A DNA stretch of 64,000 bases from Treponema sp. GTDB lineage: Bacteria > Spirochaetota > Spirochaetia > Treponematales > Treponemataceae. The stretch is from contig JAEDJA010000002.1 in the NCBI GenBank assembly GCA_016296575.1, positions 68,849 to 132,848 on the forward strand, written 5' to 3'. The notes under the pieces are model-generated. The model worked only from the letters and a program-made list of their open reading frames with translations, was not told where the DNA came from and searched no databases. This document shows, in pieces, positions 27,302-37,359 of the stretch. The number at the start of each line of letters is the position of its first letter. Within the stretch, counting starts at the first letter, position 1. Position numbers and translations under genes: made by a program.

Positions 27302-27667
27302 TTATTTCTTCTTGTTAGCAACAGTCTTTTTCTTACCTTTTCGTGTACGAGCGTTTGTACGTGTGCGCTGTCCGCGAACTGGAAGACCTCGTCTGTGACG
27401 AAGACCACGATAGCAGCCAATGTCGATAAGACGTTTCAAGTTTAAACCGATTTCTGAACGAAGACGTCCTTCAACTTTAAATTCAGCGTCAATAATTTCG
27501 CGAATTTTGTTGAGTTCATCCTGAGAAAGATCATTCATCATCTTTTCAGTATCAACTTTTGCTTCTTCACAAATCTTTTTTGCCGATGAACGGCCGATAC
27601 CATAAATATAAGTTAATGCGATACCTACATGTTTATTAGGGATATCAACTCCCGCAATTCGAGCCAT
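27302..27667 (-). CDS. rpsM: 30S ribosomal protein S13
   Basis: 121 residues: [20 protein letters not shown] at the start, the helix-two-turn-helix region, and the basic [20 protein letters not shown] tail that reaches the decoding centre. It lies between rpmJ and rpsK. Confidence 0.97.
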   Translation of the reverse strand: MARIAGVDIPNKHVGIALTYIYGIGRSSAKKICEEAKVDTEKMMNDLSQDELNKIREIIDAEFKVEGRLRSEIGLNLKRLIDIGCYRGLRHRRGLPVRGQRTRTNARTRKGKKKTVANKKK

Positions 27668-27683
27668 CTGCGTTACTCCTTAC

Positions 27684-27797
27684 TTAGCCTTGTCTCTGCT
27701 TATGTTTCGGGTTTGAACAAATGATGCGGATTACACCGTTTCTTTTGATAACCTTGCATTTGTCACAGATAGGTTTTACACTGGTTCGTACTTTCAT
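27684..27797 (-). CDS. rpmJ: 50S ribosomal protein L36
   Basis: A 37-residue protein read directly from the minus strand: [20 protein letters not shown] then [17 protein letters not shown]. The zinc ligands C-x2-C...C-x4-H (C11, C14, C27, H32) are all present, so this is the zinc-binding form. It follows a structured gap after secY and precedes rpsM by 16 bp. No infA, map or adk gene stands between secY and rpmJ. Confidence 0.95.
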   Translation of the reverse strand: MKVRTSVKPICDKCKVIKRNGVIRIICSNPKHKQRQG

Positions 27798-27819
27798 TTA
27801 AAAGCCCCCATGAGAATTC

Positions 27820-27860
27820 TTACCAGTTTATAGCACCTCGCAATGAGAGCAAACTGGTAA
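27820..27860 (-). other. Perfect 10-bp hairpin between secY and rpmJ
   Basis: TTACCAGTTT (27820-27829) is complementary to AAACTGGTAA (27851-27860). The 21-nt loop contains a small CTC/GAG stem. It lies 23 nt before the rpmJ start. No T run follows, so control of rpmJ-rplQ expression or mRNA processing is more likely than termination. Confidence 0.6.
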
Positions 27861-27913
27861 TAGCTACTATAGCATAAATTCCCACTTCTTTTCTACTGGT
27901 TAATCACTAAATT

Positions 27914-29248
27914 CTACAAATTTCGTGATCTAATTTTACCCTTCTTAGTCAGACCTTCCTGATGGTGCATTTTAAGAAGAGCTTCTATCTGGCTCATTGT
28001 GTCAAGGTCAACACCAACCATAATGATCAGTGAAGTACCACCCATCAACATAGAAATCTGCTGTGGGAATCCAAATGCATTCTGAATTACAGTTGGAATA
28101 ACTGCGATGAATGCCAGGAACAATGCTCCAGGAAGAACAAGTCGGTTCAATATTTTTGTCAGATATTCTTCTGTCTTTTCAGTTCTAACACCAGGAATGG
28201 AGCCGCCGTTTTCCCGGATGTTCTTTGCGATTTCAGTAGGGTTCAGTGTTACCTGAGTGTAGAAGTATGCAAAGAAAACGATAAGAACTACAAGCAAAAT
28301 ATTGTACCAGACACCGCTAGGGGTCAAAACAACTGCCATTCTGGAAATCCAGCGTGGTGCGTTCTGGCCTTGTCCTACGTTCTGAATCAACTGCAAAGGC
28401 AATGTAAGAATTGCTGATGAGAAAATCAGAGGAATTACGTTTGATGGGTTTACTTTGAATGGAATGTAAGTAGACTGTCCACCATACATTTTTCTTCCAA
28501 CTACGCGTTTAGCATAGTGAACAGGGATTTTTCTCTGTCCGCTTTCTTCAAAAATTACCAATGCAATAATTGCAATGAACATTATCAGTACTAAAATTAC
28601 AAATATCAGCTGAACTTCACCTGAGTTTACTTTCTGAACTAATTCAGAAATTGCACTTGGGAGACGAGCAACGATACCTGCAAAAATCATCATTGATACG
28701 CCATTTCCAATACCTCTGGCAGTGATCTGATCACCAAGCCAGATTGTAATCATAGAACCTGTTGTAACAGTGAGCATGGTAAGCATTACGAATGCAAGGT
28801 GATTTGAAATCACGATACATCCAGGAATGCTACCAGCATAAACGGTAACAGTGTAAGACTGAAGAAGACAAACGAAAATTGTTCCTACTTTTGTCCATGT
28901 TGCAATCTTACGCTGTCCGCCATCTTCCTGAGAAACTCTTTTAAGTCCTGGGAAAATAATCACAGCAAGCTGCATGATAATCTGCATTGAAATAAATGGC
29001 ATTACGCCAAGCATGAAGATTGAGAAGTTTGAGAATGCACCACCAACGAAGAAGTCCATGTAACTGGCAAAAGAGTTTTTATTCTGTTTTGCCAAGTCGT
29101 CAAAGTATGTCAGCAACACATTTGCATCAATACCTGGTACTGTAAGAACGCTTCCAAGACGGAATACAGCCAATACCAAAAGGGTAAAGAACAGACGTGT
29201 ACGAAGTTCACGAACTTTAAACATATTTACTATTGGATTGCTTGCCAT
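27914..29248 (-). CDS. secY: Protein translocase subunit SecY
   Basis: 444 residues with ten predicted membrane segments. Family motifs are visible: LRTRLFFTLLVLAVFRLGS at TM1, GIMPFIS-type LGVMPFISMQIIMQLA, the conserved cytosolic loop GQRKIPVHYAKRVVGRKMYG, and the C-terminal TTLLIMVGV-like LIIMVGVDLDTMSQIEA. It forms the inner-membrane channel with SecE/G. It starts 16 bp after rplO. Confidence 0.97.
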   Translation of the reverse strand: MASNPIVNMFKVRELRTRLFFTLLVLAVFRLGSVLTVPGIDANVLLTYFDDLAKQNKNSFASYMDFFVGGAFSNFSIFMLGVMPFISMQIIMQLAVIIFPGLKRVSQEDGGQRKIATWTKVGTIFVCLLQSYTVTVYAGSIPGCIVISNHLAFVMLTMLTVTTGSMITIWLGDQITARGIGNGVSMMIFAGIVARLPSAISELVQKVNSGEVQLIFVILVLIMFIAIIALVIFEESGQRKIPVHYAKRVVGRKMYGGQSTYIPFKVNPSNVIPLIFSSAILTLPLQLIQNVGQGQNAPRWISRMAVVLTPSGVWYNILLVVLIVFFAYFYTQVTLNPTEIAKNIRENGGSIPGVRTEKTEEYLTKILNRLVLPGALFLAFIAVIPTVIQNAFGFPQQISMLMGGTSLIIMVGVDLDTMSQIEALLKMHHQEGLTKKGKIRSRNL

Positions 29249-29263
29249 GTTTTACACCCCAAA

Positions 29264-29728
29264 CTATTTTGTTTCTTCAGCTTTTACTGTACCACCAGCT
29301 TTTTCAATTTTAGCTTTTGCTGAAGCAGAAACCTTATCTACATCAACTGTAAGCTTTTTGGTGATTTCACCGTTTCCGAGAACTTTTACCAAAGTATCAG
29401 CTTTTGCAGAAATAAATCCTTTTGCAATGAGTGATTCTTTGTTTACTGTTTCACCATCATTGAATTTTGCTTCAAGCACTTCAACGTTAATACAATAGTA
29501 TTCTTTTTTGAATGGGTAGTTAGAGAAACCTTTGTGTGCGATACGACGATACAAAGGCATCTGTCCACCTTCAAAACCTACATATGTTTTTCCACCTGAG
29601 CGTGACTGCTGACCTTTATTACCTTTACCAGCAGTTGTACCACGTCCTGAAGAAGAACCGCGTCCAACGCGACGATCTTTTTTATTGGCACCCTGAGGAG
29701 CGCTAAGAATTGGATTGTAATCTGACAT
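29264..29728 (-). CDS. rplO: 50S ribosomal protein L15
   Basis: 154 residues: the Gly/Arg-rich N-terminus (KDRRVGRGSSSGRGTTAGKG then GGKTYVGFEGGQMPLYRR) followed by a conserved beta domain. The start overlaps the rpmD stop in a TAATG junction, indicating coupled translation. Confidence 0.97.
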   Translation of the reverse strand: MSDYNPILSAPQGANKKDRRVGRGSSSGRGTTAGKGNKGQQSRSGGKTYVGFEGGQMPLYRRIAHKGFSNYPFKKEYYCINVEVLEAKFNDGETVNKESLIAKGFISAKADTLVKVLGNGEITKKLTVDVDKVSASAKAKIEKAGGTVKAEETK

Positions 29729-29919
29729 TATTTAACCTCCTCAATTGTTACCAGGTGGGATACAGCTTCGGCCATACCGCGCATAGCTGGAGTATCTTCC
29801 TTGATTACTGAAGAATTGATTTTTCCCAGACCAAGTGAACGTACTGTTGCTACTTTTGCAGGTTTCTGACCAATAATACTTCTTTTCAAAGTGATTTTAA
29901 TCTGTTTTGCTTTAGCCAT
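29728..29919 (-). CDS. rpmD: 50S ribosomal protein L30
   Basis: 63 residues from ATG 29919 ([20 protein letters not shown], then [20 protein letters not shown]). A GTG one codon upstream is less likely, because GGGGG is better spaced for the ATG. It begins 3 nt after the rpsE stop. Confidence 0.95.
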   Translation of the reverse strand: MAKAKQIKITLKRSIIGQKPAKVATVRSLGLGKINSSVIKEDTPAMRGMAEAVSHLVTIEEVK

Positions 29920-29922
29920 CAC

Positions 29923-30432
29923 TTACCCCCACAATTCGTCAAGAGTTTTTCCACGTGCCTGAGCAACTTTTTTAGCATCCATCAATTTAGAGATAGCATC
30001 GAAAGTAGCACGAACTACGTTTACAGAAGCTCTTGAGCCCTGTGATTTGGAAAGAATATCTGTTGCACCAGCTGCATCCATGATAGCGCGAACTGCACCA
30101 CCAGCGATAACTCCAGAACCAGGACGAGCTGGTTTCAGGAGAACTGATGAACTTTTATATGTTCCAATAATTTCGTGTGGAATTGTACCGTTTTTAAGAG
30201 GAACAGTGATCAAGTTTCTCTTAGCACGGTCAATACTCTTTTTAATAGCTTCAGAAACATCGTTAGCTTTACCGAATCCGTAACCGATACGACCTTTCTG
30301 ATCTCCTACTACTGTAAGAGCAGAGAAAGCCATGCGGCGTCCACCTTTTACAGTTTTAGAAGTTCTGTTAAGTGTAACGAGTTTTTCTACGAATTCTTTA
30401 GGTTCTTTGTCAAAATTTTTCTGGTGTTCCAT
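29923..30432 (-). CDS. rpsE: 30S ribosomal protein S5
   Basis: 169 residues: an N-terminal dsRNA-binding-like S5 domain (KTVKGGRRMAFSALTVVGDQ, GRIGYGFGKANDVSEAI) and a C-terminal domain (GAVRAIMDAAGATDILSKSQ). It acts in decoding fidelity and at the mRNA entry site. Confidence 0.97.
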   Translation of the reverse strand: MEHQKNFDKEPKEFVEKLVTLNRTSKTVKGGRRMAFSALTVVGDQKGRIGYGFGKANDVSEAIKKSIDRAKRNLITVPLKNGTIPHEIIGTYKSSSVLLKPARPGSGVIAGGAVRAIMDAAGATDILSKSQGSRASVNVVRATFDAISKLMDAKKVAQARGKTLDELWG

Positions 30433-30440
30433 ACCTACTC

Positions 30441-30803
30441 CTAGAATTCAATCCCGGCTTTACGGGTTCCATCGGCAAGGGCTGCTACAACACCATGATA
30501 AAGATAACCGTTGCGGTCAAAAACCACTTTAGTAATCTTTTTATCTTTAAGACGTGCGCCTAAAGCTTCACCGAGTTTTGTTGCACCTTCAACTGTTGGT
30601 TTAACTGATGCAAATTCTTTTTCCAATGTGGAAATTGAAGCCAAAGTAATGCCCTTATCATCATCAATTACCTGAACAGACAAGTTCTTGTTGCTGCGTG
30701 TCACAGTCATACGTGGACGATCAGCAGTTCCGCGAAGAGTTTTGCGGATGTGAATCTTTCTGTGCAAGCGTTTTCTGTTTTTATCATTAAGTTTCTTAAT
30801 CAT
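30441..30803 (-). CDS. rplR: 50S ribosomal protein L18
   Basis: 120 residues. Core motifs: [40 protein letters not shown], and the C-terminal [20 protein letters not shown] with ARKAGIEF-like end. It binds 5S rRNA. Confidence 0.97.
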   Translation of the reverse strand: MIKKLNDKNRKRLHRKIHIRKTLRGTADRPRMTVTRSNKNLSVQVIDDDKGITLASISTLEKEFASVKPTVEGATKLGEALGARLKDKKITKVVFDRNGYLYHGVVAALADGTRKAGIEF

Positions 30804-30814
30804 AAAGCTTCACC

Positions 30815-31354
30815 TTATTTTACACCAGTCTTTCCGACTTTGCGTCTGATTACTTCATCATCGTAGCGAATACCTTTTCCTTTGTAAGGTTCTGGTTTTC
30901 GGAGTTTACGAATCTGAGATGCGAATTCACCAACAAGCTGTTTATCAATACCACTGATAACAAGTTTACCATTAGCATCAGCAGTTACTGTCAATCCTTC
31001 AGGAATGAGAGCGATAAAGTCACTTGAATATCCCAAGTTCATTACCAGTTCTTTGCCTTTTACTTCAGCACGATAACCAACACCAGTGATAACCAAAGTT
31101 TTTGTGAAACCGTCAGAAACACCTTTTACCATGTTTGCAATCAAGCTTCTGTAAAGACCGTGATCAGCACCAGCCTGTTTTGTGTCGTTTGTAGTAGTAA
31201 GAACAACTTCTGTTCCCTGAACTTCTACTTTAATATTTGAACTAATTGCCTGTTTAAGTTCACCTTTAGCACCTTTTACAGTAACCATGTCATTTGCAAC
31301 AGTTACTGTTACTCCGGCAGGAATAGCAACAGGAAGTTTACCAACTTTAGACAT
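30815..31354 (-). CDS. rplF: 50S ribosomal protein L6
   Basis: 179 residues with two L6 repeats. [20 protein letters not shown] begins the first; the second ends [20 protein letters not shown] then [10 protein letters not shown], the signature of the family. Confidence 0.97.
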   Translation of the reverse strand: MSKVGKLPVAIPAGVTVTVANDMVTVKGAKGELKQAISSNIKVEVQGTEVVLTTTNDTKQAGADHGLYRSLIANMVKGVSDGFTKTLVITGVGYRAEVKGKELVMNLGYSSDFIALIPEGLTVTADANGKLVISGIDKQLVGEFASQIRKLRKPEPYKGKGIRYDDEVIRRKVGKTGVK

Positions 31355-31367
31355 CTTCTACCCCCTA

Positions 31368-31766
31368 TTACCAGATTGAACAAACAAGTTCGCCACCAAC
31401 CATCTTTTCAGCAGCTTTTTTACCAGTTGTTACACCGATAGATGTTGAAACGATAACTGTACCGTATCCGTTGTAGATACGTGGCAATTCTTTGTATCCA
31501 GAGTAAACACGACGACCTGGAGTAGAAATCTTCTTCATGCCGTGGATTACTGGATCGTTATTATCATCATATTTCAAGAAGATGCGGATAACTGAATGTC
31601 CTTCTTCCTGAACCTTTTTAAAGTTTTTAATGTATCCTTCTGTCTTCAGAATCTTCACGATTTCGAGTTTCAGTTTTGAAGCTGGAACATCTACTTTCTC
31701 GTGGCGGGCAACAGCCGCATTCCGAACCTTAGTCAGCATATCTGCTACTGGATCTGATGCACTCAT
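31368..31766 (-). CDS. rpsH: 30S ribosomal protein S8
   Basis: 132 residues: [20 protein letters not shown] at the start and the conserved C-terminal [20 protein letters not shown] followed by LVCSIW. A primary binder of the 16S rRNA central domain. Confidence 0.97.
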   Translation of the reverse strand: MSASDPVADMLTKVRNAAVARHEKVDVPASKLKLEIVKILKTEGYIKNFKKVQEEGHSVIRIFLKYDDNNDPVIHGMKKISTPGRRVYSGYKELPRIYNGYGTVIVSTSIGVTTGKKAAEKMVGGELVCSIW

Positions 31767-31775
31767 TTTATACTC

Positions 31776-31961
31776 CTACCAACTAGATTTTGTGACACCA
31801 GGAAGCTGGCCTTCACTAGCCAATTTGCGGAAGCAAAGACGACACATCTTGAACTTGCGCAAATATCCGCGTGGACGTCCGCAAATCTGACAGCGATTGT
31901 ATTCACGTGTTGAATACTTCTGTTTGCGGGCACACTTAATAATCATTGATTTTTTAGCCAT
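31776..31961 (-). CDS. rpsZ: 30S ribosomal protein S14, zinc-binding type
   Basis: 61 residues of the short type Z form, with four zinc cysteines ([20 protein letters not shown] followed by [20 protein letters not shown]). The longer zinc-free S14 is not seen here. Confidence 0.95.
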   Translation of the reverse strand: MAKKSMIIKCARKQKYSTREYNRCQICGRPRGYLRKFKMCRLCFRKLASEGQLPGVTKSSW

Positions 31962-31971
31962 AATTCTTCAC

Positions 31972-32523
31972 CTACTTCCTGAATGGCATATTGAACTTGG
32001 TGAGCAAAGATTTAGCTTCAGCATCTGTCTTTGCACTAGTTACAACAGTAATATTCATACCAGCAATCTTTGTGATTTTATCAAAGTCGATTTCTGGGAA
32101 GATAATCTGTTCTGTAATACCAAGTGAGAAGTTTCCGTGTCCATCAAAACCAGTAGCTTTGATACCGCGGAAATCCTTTACACGTGGAAGAGCAACGTTA
32201 ATCAGGCGGTCCAAGAATTCATACATAATTGTTCCGCGAAGAGTAACCATTGCACCCACTTCATTGCCTTCACGAAGTTTGAAGTTAGCAATTGATTTTT
32301 TAGCTTTTGTCTTTACTGCCTTCTGTCCAGTAATCTGAGTGAGATCAGCTACTGCAGCATCAAGAAGTTTCTTATTCGTGAGAGCTTCACCAACACCCAT
32401 TGATACTACAACTTTTTTGATTGCAGGAATCTGCATTGGAGTTGTGTATCCGAACTCTTTTACGAGAGCGGGTGCGATTTCGTCTTTATAGACTTTCTTA
32501 AGCCGAGGTACGTAATTTGCCAT
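31972..32523 (-). CDS. rplE: 50S ribosomal protein L5
   Basis: 183 residues from ATG 32523 ([20 protein letters not shown]). A GTG-led extension of 6 codons would overlap rplX and is not needed. The start forms a TAATG junction with the rplX stop. Motifs: [40 protein letters not shown]. Binds 5S rRNA. Confidence 0.97.
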   Translation of the reverse strand: MANYVPRLKKVYKDEIAPALVKEFGYTTPMQIPAIKKVVVSMGVGEALTNKKLLDAAVADLTQITGQKAVKTKAKKSIANFKLREGNEVGAMVTLRGTIMYEFLDRLINVALPRVKDFRGIKATGFDGHGNFSLGITEQIIFPEIDFDKITKIAGMNITVVTSAKTDAEAKSLLTKFNMPFRK

Positions 32524-32837
32524 TAGAGTACATCTCCACATTTACGGCAGACGCGAACTTTTTTATCGCCGTCAATTTTATAACCGATTTTAGTAGCACC
32601 GCATTTTTTACATACGATTGCTACATTTGAAATATTGAGAGGAGCTTCGATCTCAGCGATACCGCCCTGATCCTGCTGACTTCTCTTTTTCATTGCTTTT
32701 TTAACAATGTTTACACCAGAAACAATTACAGTTTCGTTTTTCAGGTTAACACGAACTACTGATCCGCGTTTTCCCTTGTCTTTACCGGCAAGTACCTGTA
32801 CTGTATCGTTCTTGTGGATTTTGCATTTTTTCAACAT
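32523..32837 (-). CDS. rplX: 50S ribosomal protein L24
   Basis: 104 residues with a KOW motif ([20 protein letters not shown]). The C-terminal part carries a CxxC pair twice ([12 protein letters not shown] and VCRKCGDVL), a possible zinc site. An assembly initiator for the large subunit. Confidence 0.96.
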   Translation of the reverse strand: MLKKCKIHKNDTVQVLAGKDKGKRGSVVRVNLKNETVIVSGVNIVKKAMKKRSQQDQGGIAEIEAPLNISNVAIVCKKCGATKIGYKIDGDKKVRVCRKCGDVL

Positions 32838-32847
32838 GTTTATCTCC

Positions 32848-33216
32848 TTACAGAACTTCCGGAGCCAGTGAAATGATCTTCATAAAGTCCATATCACGGA
32901 GTTCACGGGCTACAGGTCCAAAAATACGTTTTCCAACTGGGTTCTTGTTATCGTCTACGATTACACAAGCATTGTCATCGAAACGAATGTAAGTTCCATC
33001 TGGACGGCGGTATTCTTTTGCCTGACGAACGATAACTGCTTTTTTTACAGCTCCCTTTTTGATTGTTGATGTTGGAATAGCATCTTTAATAGCTACAACA
33101 ACGATATCGCCGATTCCTGCGTATCTTCGGTGAGATCCACCAATAACTTTGATACACTGAGCAATTTTTGCTCCGGAGTTGTCGGCAACTGTCATACAAG
33201 ACTGCATCTGAATCAT
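32848..33216 (-). CDS. rplN: 50S ribosomal protein L14
   Basis: 122 residues: [20 protein letters not shown] at the start, then [17 protein letters not shown] and [20 protein letters not shown] at the end. It lies 17 bp after rpsQ. Confidence 0.97.
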   Translation of the reverse strand: MIQMQSCMTVADNSGAKIAQCIKVIGGSHRRYAGIGDIVVVAIKDAIPTSTIKKGAVKKAVIVRQAKEYRRPDGTYIRFDDNACVIVDDNKNPVGKRIFGPVARELRDMDFMKIISLAPEVL

Positions 33217-33233
33217 AATTACCTATACTCCTA

Positions 33234-33509
33234 TTATTTAGCGCGTTCAACAATTTCAGCCAGACGCCAGCATTTGTTTTTGCTGAGTGGTCTGCATTCA
33301 ACGATACGAACTGTATCACCTACATGTGCATCATTATTTTCATCGTGTGCCATGTATTTCTTTGTTCGTGTAACATATTTCTTGTAAAGGCGGTCCATTT
33401 TTTTTGTAGAAATAGATACTACAATTGTTTTATCCATTTTTTCACTTGTTACAAGTCCTACAAATGAACGTTTTCCAGCCTGTACAGTCTGAACAGTATT
33501 TTCTTCCAC
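33234..33509 (-). CDS. rpsQ: 30S ribosomal protein S17
   Basis: 91 residues with the OB-fold S17 core (SFVGLVTSEKMDKTIVVSIS, then VGDTVRIVECRPLSKNKCWR). Primary 16S rRNA binder. Confidence 0.97.
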   Translation of the reverse strand: MEENTVQTVQAGKRSFVGLVTSEKMDKTIVVSISTKKMDRLYKKYVTRTKKYMAHDENNDAHVGDTVRIVECRPLSKNKCWRLAEIVERAK

Positions 33510-33519
33510 GGTTCAGCTC

Positions 33520-33732
33520 CTACTCTTTGTTACCGGCCAGTTCTTTCTGGCGGATAAACGTATTAAGACGTGCGATTTCACGACGCATTGTACGTTTCTG
33601 CATTGGGTTATCTACATGTGAAATTACCATTTTGAAACGGAGATCCATGTATTCCTTTTTAAGCTCATCACGTTTTGCAACCAGTTCTTTATAAGACAGT
33701 TCATTGTCATTCTTTTTCTTTGAATTAGCCAT
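33520..33732 (-). CDS. rpmC: 50S ribosomal protein L29
   Basis: 70 residues, helical, with ELKKEYMDLRFKMVISHVDN and the conserved RREIARLNTFIRQKE end. The N-terminus (MANSKKKNDNELSYKELVAK) is longer than the minimal family form. It lies at the polypeptide exit site. Confidence 0.96.
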   Translation of the reverse strand: MANSKKKNDNELSYKELVAKRDELKKEYMDLRFKMVISHVDNPMQKRTMRREIARLNTFIRQKELAGNKE

Positions 33733-33742
33733 CTTATTCCTC

Positions 33743-34162
33743 CTAGTCCTGTGTTGGCTTATAAGCTATTTTTGTTTTTACAGGGAGTTTTGCAGAAGCA
33801 AGAACCAAAGCTTCATGAGCGAGCTTCAGATCAACTCCACCAATTTCAAACAAAATCATTCCTGGTTTAAGTACAGCTGCCCAGTGATCTGGAGCACCTT
33901 TACCCTTACCCATTCGAACTTCAGCTGGTTTTTTGGAAATTGGTTTATCTGGGAAGATACGAATCCAAACATCACCAGTACGACCCAATTTACGGTTGAT
34001 AGCAACACGACAAGCTTCGATGATGCGTGTATCCAACCAAGTTGGTTCCATAGCTACGAGAGCAATGTCTCCAAAGTCGATATGATTATCACGTGTGGCG
34101 TTTCCTTTTTCACGACCACGCTGCACTTTACGGTGTGCTACTCTTTTAGGACTTAATGGCAT
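33743..34162 (-). CDS. rplP: 50S ribosomal protein L16
   Basis: 139 residues: [60 protein letters not shown] and [20 protein letters not shown] are family blocks. It lies near the A-site tRNA. Confidence 0.97.
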   Translation of the reverse strand: MPLSPKRVAHRKVQRGREKGNATRDNHIDFGDIALVAMEPTWLDTRIIEACRVAINRKLGRTGDVWIRIFPDKPISKKPAEVRMGKGKGAPDHWAAVLKPGMILFEIGGVDLKLAHEALVLASAKLPVKTKIAYKPTQD

Positions 34163-34165
34163 TTA

Positions 34166-34903
34166 CTAACTCCTTGCCTTTGCAGCACTTTCTGCACCTT
34201 CAGCTTTTGGAGCACGATTACCACGGCGTGGTTTTCGTACAAGCTGACCAGCATCTTCATTCTGTTCGATTCCGTAATTCATTCCGTTGTAAACCCAAAC
34301 TTTGATACCAATGATACCATAAGTTGTGTGTGCTTCGAATGTTCCGTAGTCGATGTCAGCACGAAGAGTGTGAAGTGGAACGCGTCCTTCTTTCATTTCT
34401 TCAGAACGAGTCATATCGGCACCACCGAGACGACCAGAAACGCGAACTTTAATACCCTGTGCACCAGCGCGCATTGCATTGTTTACAGCCTGTTTCAGAG
34501 CCTTGCGGAAAGAACCGCGTCCTGAAAGCTGACGACCTACATTCTGAGCAATCAAACTTGCATTCAGATCTCCACGTTTGATTTCTTTAATTTTGATCTG
34601 AACTTTTTTTGTCAGTTTAGCCTGAATGTCGGCACTGATTTTTTCAATGGTTGCACCTTTAACACCAATAATAACACCTGGGCGAGCAGTATGAATAACA
34701 ATAGTTACTCGCTGTGGGTGACGAACGATTTCAATTTCGGCGATATCAGCATTTTTACATTCTGGAAGATCAGAAACCATTTTGCGGATTTTGATATCTT
34801 CGAGAACCAAGTCTGCATATTCACGAGAATCTGCATACCAGCGTGACTGCCATGTTTTGTTTACGCCAAGGCGCAAACCGATTGGATTAACTTTCTGTCC
34901 CAC
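34166..34903 (-). CDS. rpsC: 30S ribosomal protein S3
   Basis: 245 residues from GTG 34903, so the protein begins [20 protein letters not shown] as in the family. An ATG 24 nt upstream would overlap rplV; GGGGG in the rplV tail is well placed for the GTG. A KH domain ([20 protein letters not shown]) and the C-terminal S3 domain are present. The tail is Arg/Ala-rich. Confidence 0.95.
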   Translation of the reverse strand: MGQKVNPIGLRLGVNKTWQSRWYADSREYADLVLEDIKIRKMVSDLPECKNADIAEIEIVRHPQRVTIVIHTARPGVIIGVKGATIEKISADIQAKLTKKVQIKIKEIKRGDLNASLIAQNVGRQLSGRGSFRKALKQAVNNAMRAGAQGIKVRVSGRLGGADMTRSEEMKEGRVPLHTLRADIDYGTFEAHTTYGIIGIKVWVYNGMNYGIEQNEDAGQLVRKPRRGNRAPKAEGAESAAKARS

Positions 34904-34904
34904 T

Positions 34905-35261
34905 TTATTCCCCCGCCTTTTCGTCAACGATGACGGTAATATGACACATACGTTTCAGAAGCTGATCTGCACGTCCACGTGCACGGAACCAAACACGTTT
35001 AAGTCTTGGACCTTCATCAATTCTGATTTCTTTAACGTAAAGCATATCTTCATCAAGCTTGCTGTTCAGATTAAGTGCGTTAGCTGCAGCTGATTTAAGA
35101 GTTGCGCTGATAAGTGTAGCACCTTTCTGAGGCATGTTTGCGAGAATAGCCATAGCTTCCGAATAAGACTTGCCTTTGATTACGTTAGCAACTGGGCGAA
35201 CCTTAGTTGGTGAAGCAATCAGGAATTTAGTAGTAGCTACATAACCTTTTTCTACTTTCAT
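34905..35261 (-). CDS. rplV: 50S ribosomal protein L22
   Basis: 118 residues. The beta-hairpin that lines the exit tunnel is in the region ending [20 protein letters not shown]. The start [20 protein letters not shown] matches the family. The rpsC GTG follows its stop directly. Confidence 0.97.
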   Translation of the reverse strand: MKVEKGYVATTKFLIASPTKVRPVANVIKGKSYSEAMAILANMPQKGATLISATLKSAAANALNLNSKLDEDMLYVKEIRIDEGPRLKRVWFRARGRADQLLKRMCHITVIVDEKAGE

Positions 35262-35276
35262 TATATACCTCTACCC

Positions 35277-35555
35277 TTATTTCTTAGCTGTTTTGTCTGA
35301 ACCACCATGGCCACGGTATGTACGTGTTGGAGCAAATTCACCAAGCTTATGACCTACAAGGTTTTCTGTTACGTACACTGGAATCCATGATTTACCATTA
35401 TAAACTGAAATAGTATTTCCAACCATTTCAGGGATGATTGTAGAGCAGCGAGAATATGTTTTGATCATCTTTCTATCTGCTTCTTTGTTCATAGCCTGAA
35501 CCTTTTTGTAAAGTGATTTTTCTACAAAAGGTCCTTTTTTAACTGATCTTGACAC
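35277..35555 (-). CDS. rpsS: 30S ribosomal protein S19
   Basis: 92 residues: [40 protein letters not shown], and [20 protein letters not shown]. It forms part of the head of the small subunit with S13. Confidence 0.97.
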   Translation of the reverse strand: MSRSVKKGPFVEKSLYKKVQAMNKEADRKMIKTYSRCSTIIPEMVGNTISVYNGKSWIPVYVTENLVGHKLGEFAPTRTYRGHGGSDKTAKK

Positions 35556-35572
35556 CGTTATCTCCTATGCAA

Positions 35573-36397
35573 CTACTTCTTGCGACGAGAAACAATAAAG
35601 TTGCTCGAAGTTTTTCTCTTGTTGCGAGTCTGGTAACCTTTACAAGGCTGTCCCCAAGGAGTAACAGGATTGCGTCCTTTACCAGCACCTTCACCACCAC
35701 CAAGTGGGTGATCAACTGGGTTCATTGCCATACCGCGAACAGTTGGGCGTACACCAAGCCAACGTCTGTGACCGGCTTTACCAAGCTGTACATTCATGTG
35801 TTCTTCGTTTCCTACAACACCGATTGTAGCATAGCATTTACCATTGATTTTTCTCATTTCACTTGAAGGCAAGCGAACGATAACGTAATCGCCTTCACGA
35901 CCGGCGATCATTGCACTAGCACCAGCAGAACGTACAAGCTGTCCACCGCAACCGAGGGTAAGTTCGATGTTGTGAATTGTAAATCCTACAGGAATTGCAT
36001 TTAACGGAAGTGCATTTCCAACTGTTGGTGTTGCATTTTCACCAGACATAATTTTCTGGCCAACCTGCAAACCTTTTGGTGCAATAATGTAACGTTTGTC
36101 ACCATCTGCGTAATAAATCAAAGCAATATTAGCAGAACGGTTTGGATCGTATTCAATTGTTTTTACAGTTCCAGGAATACCGTGCTTATTGCGTTTGAAA
36201 TCAATTTCTCGATAGCGTCTTTTGTGTCCGCCACCCTGATGACGTACAGAAATACGTCCACCGGCACCACGTCCACCATTAGACTTTTTACCTGACACCA
36301 AAGTTTTTTCGGGTCTATCGGTTGTCAGTTCTTCTCTTACCAAGTCAACGCGTCCGCGAGTACCTGGTGTCATTGGCTTATATACTTTAAGAGCCAT
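35573..36397 (-). CDS. rplB: 50S ribosomal protein L2
   Basis: 274 residues: [40 protein letters not shown], and the C-terminal [20 protein letters not shown], whose histidine is the conserved one near the peptidyl-transferase centre. Confidence 0.97.
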   Translation of the reverse strand: MALKVYKPMTPGTRGRVDLVREELTTDRPEKTLVSGKKSNGGRGAGGRISVRHQGGGHKRRYREIDFKRNKHGIPGTVKTIEYDPNRSANIALIYYADGDKRYIIAPKGLQVGQKIMSGENATPTVGNALPLNAIPVGFTIHNIELTLGCGGQLVRSAGASAMIAGREGDYVIVRLPSSEMRKINGKCYATIGVVGNEEHMNVQLGKAGHRRWLGVRPTVRGMAMNPVDHPLGGGEGAGKGRNPVTPWGQPCKGYQTRNKRKTSSNFIVSRRKK

Positions 36398-36424
36398 TTT
36401 TAATTCCCCTTAGTCTCGTCGGAC

Positions 36425-36709
36425 TTATACACCTTCAAAAGCTGCGATTGTCTGACCGTCAGCAATACGTACGATAGCTTTTTTGTAAGAAGCTGTCCGA
36501 CCTGGTCTTCCACGAAGTCGTTTCATTTTTCCCATAACATTCATTGTTGTACAGTTGATAACTTTTACATTGAACAATGAAGAAACAGCAGCCTTGATTT
36601 CTGTCTTAGTTGCATCTGGGTGAACGATGAAAACATATTTGTTCTGTTCACGAAGAGCACTGGCTTTTTCTGAAACAACAGGCTCAATAAGAATATCTGT
36701 ATATTTCAT
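36425..36709 (-). CDS. rplW: 50S ribosomal protein L23
   Basis: 94 residues with the IEPVVSEKASALREQNKYVF start, TKTEIKAAVSSLFNVKVINC and a Met/Lys/Arg loop. It docks trigger factor and SRP at the tunnel exit. Its ATG overlaps the rplD stop in a TAATG junction. Confidence 0.97.
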   Translation of the reverse strand: MKYTDILIEPVVSEKASALREQNKYVFIVHPDATKTEIKAAVSSLFNVKVINCTTMNVMGKMKRLRGRPGRTASYKKAIVRIADGQTIAAFEGV

Positions 36710-37347
36710 TATTTAGCCTCCTTATCTTCTGCGTAGAACTCTGAAAGATTTTTAGCAGCTGTTTCCAGTACAATAATCTTTCGTCCGTAGAACAAATCAT
36801 GTGCACGAAGACGATTGTATGAAAGGAAAGAAACATTTTTGATATTTCTTGCAGCACGTTTAAGCATTGCATCATCATCTTTAAGGATGATTACTGTTCT
36901 TTCGTCTTTGGCAAAGTTGTTCAAAATATTTACCAAATCTTTTGTTTTACCGCTTTCAACAGTAAAATCTTCAACAACAGTGAGTCTTTCTGACTGAGCA
37001 TGCATACTCAAAATTGTTTTAAGAGCAAGTCTCTTTTCCTGTTTTGGAATTGAGTAGCTGAAATCTCTTGGTTTTGGTCCAAAAATTGTACCACCACCAA
37101 CAGTGATTGGAGATTTTTTATCACCACGACGTGCATTACCAGTTCCCTTCTGTTTGTAAGGCTTGTTGTTAGAACCGTGAACCTCTGCGCGTCCTTTTGT
37201 ACATGCTGTACCAACACGATTGTTAGCCAATTCGTTTGTTACTGCATAGTAAATTACATCATCATTTACTGGGAGACCGAATACTTTATCATCAAGAGTA
37301 ATTGTACGCAGTTCTTTACCAGCGATTGAATATACTTTCTTTTCCAT
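36709..37347 (-). CDS. rplD: 50S ribosomal protein L4
   Basis: 212 residues from ATG 37347; a TTG two codons upstream is not needed. The tunnel loop GSNNKPYKQKGTGNARRGDK and KPRDFSYSIPKQEKRLALKT are conserved. In E. coli L4 also represses its own operon; that is not evident here. Confidence 0.96.
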   Translation of the reverse strand: MEKKVYSIAGKELRTITLDDKVFGLPVNDDVIYYAVTNELANNRVGTACTKGRAEVHGSNNKPYKQKGTGNARRGDKKSPITVGGGTIFGPKPRDFSYSIPKQEKRLALKTILSMHAQSERLTVVEDFTVESGKTKDLVNILNNFAKDERTVIILKDDDAMLKRAARNIKNVSFLSYNRLRAHDLFYGRKIIVLETAAKNLSEFYAEDKEAK

Positions 37348-37359
37348 AATCAACCCCTA

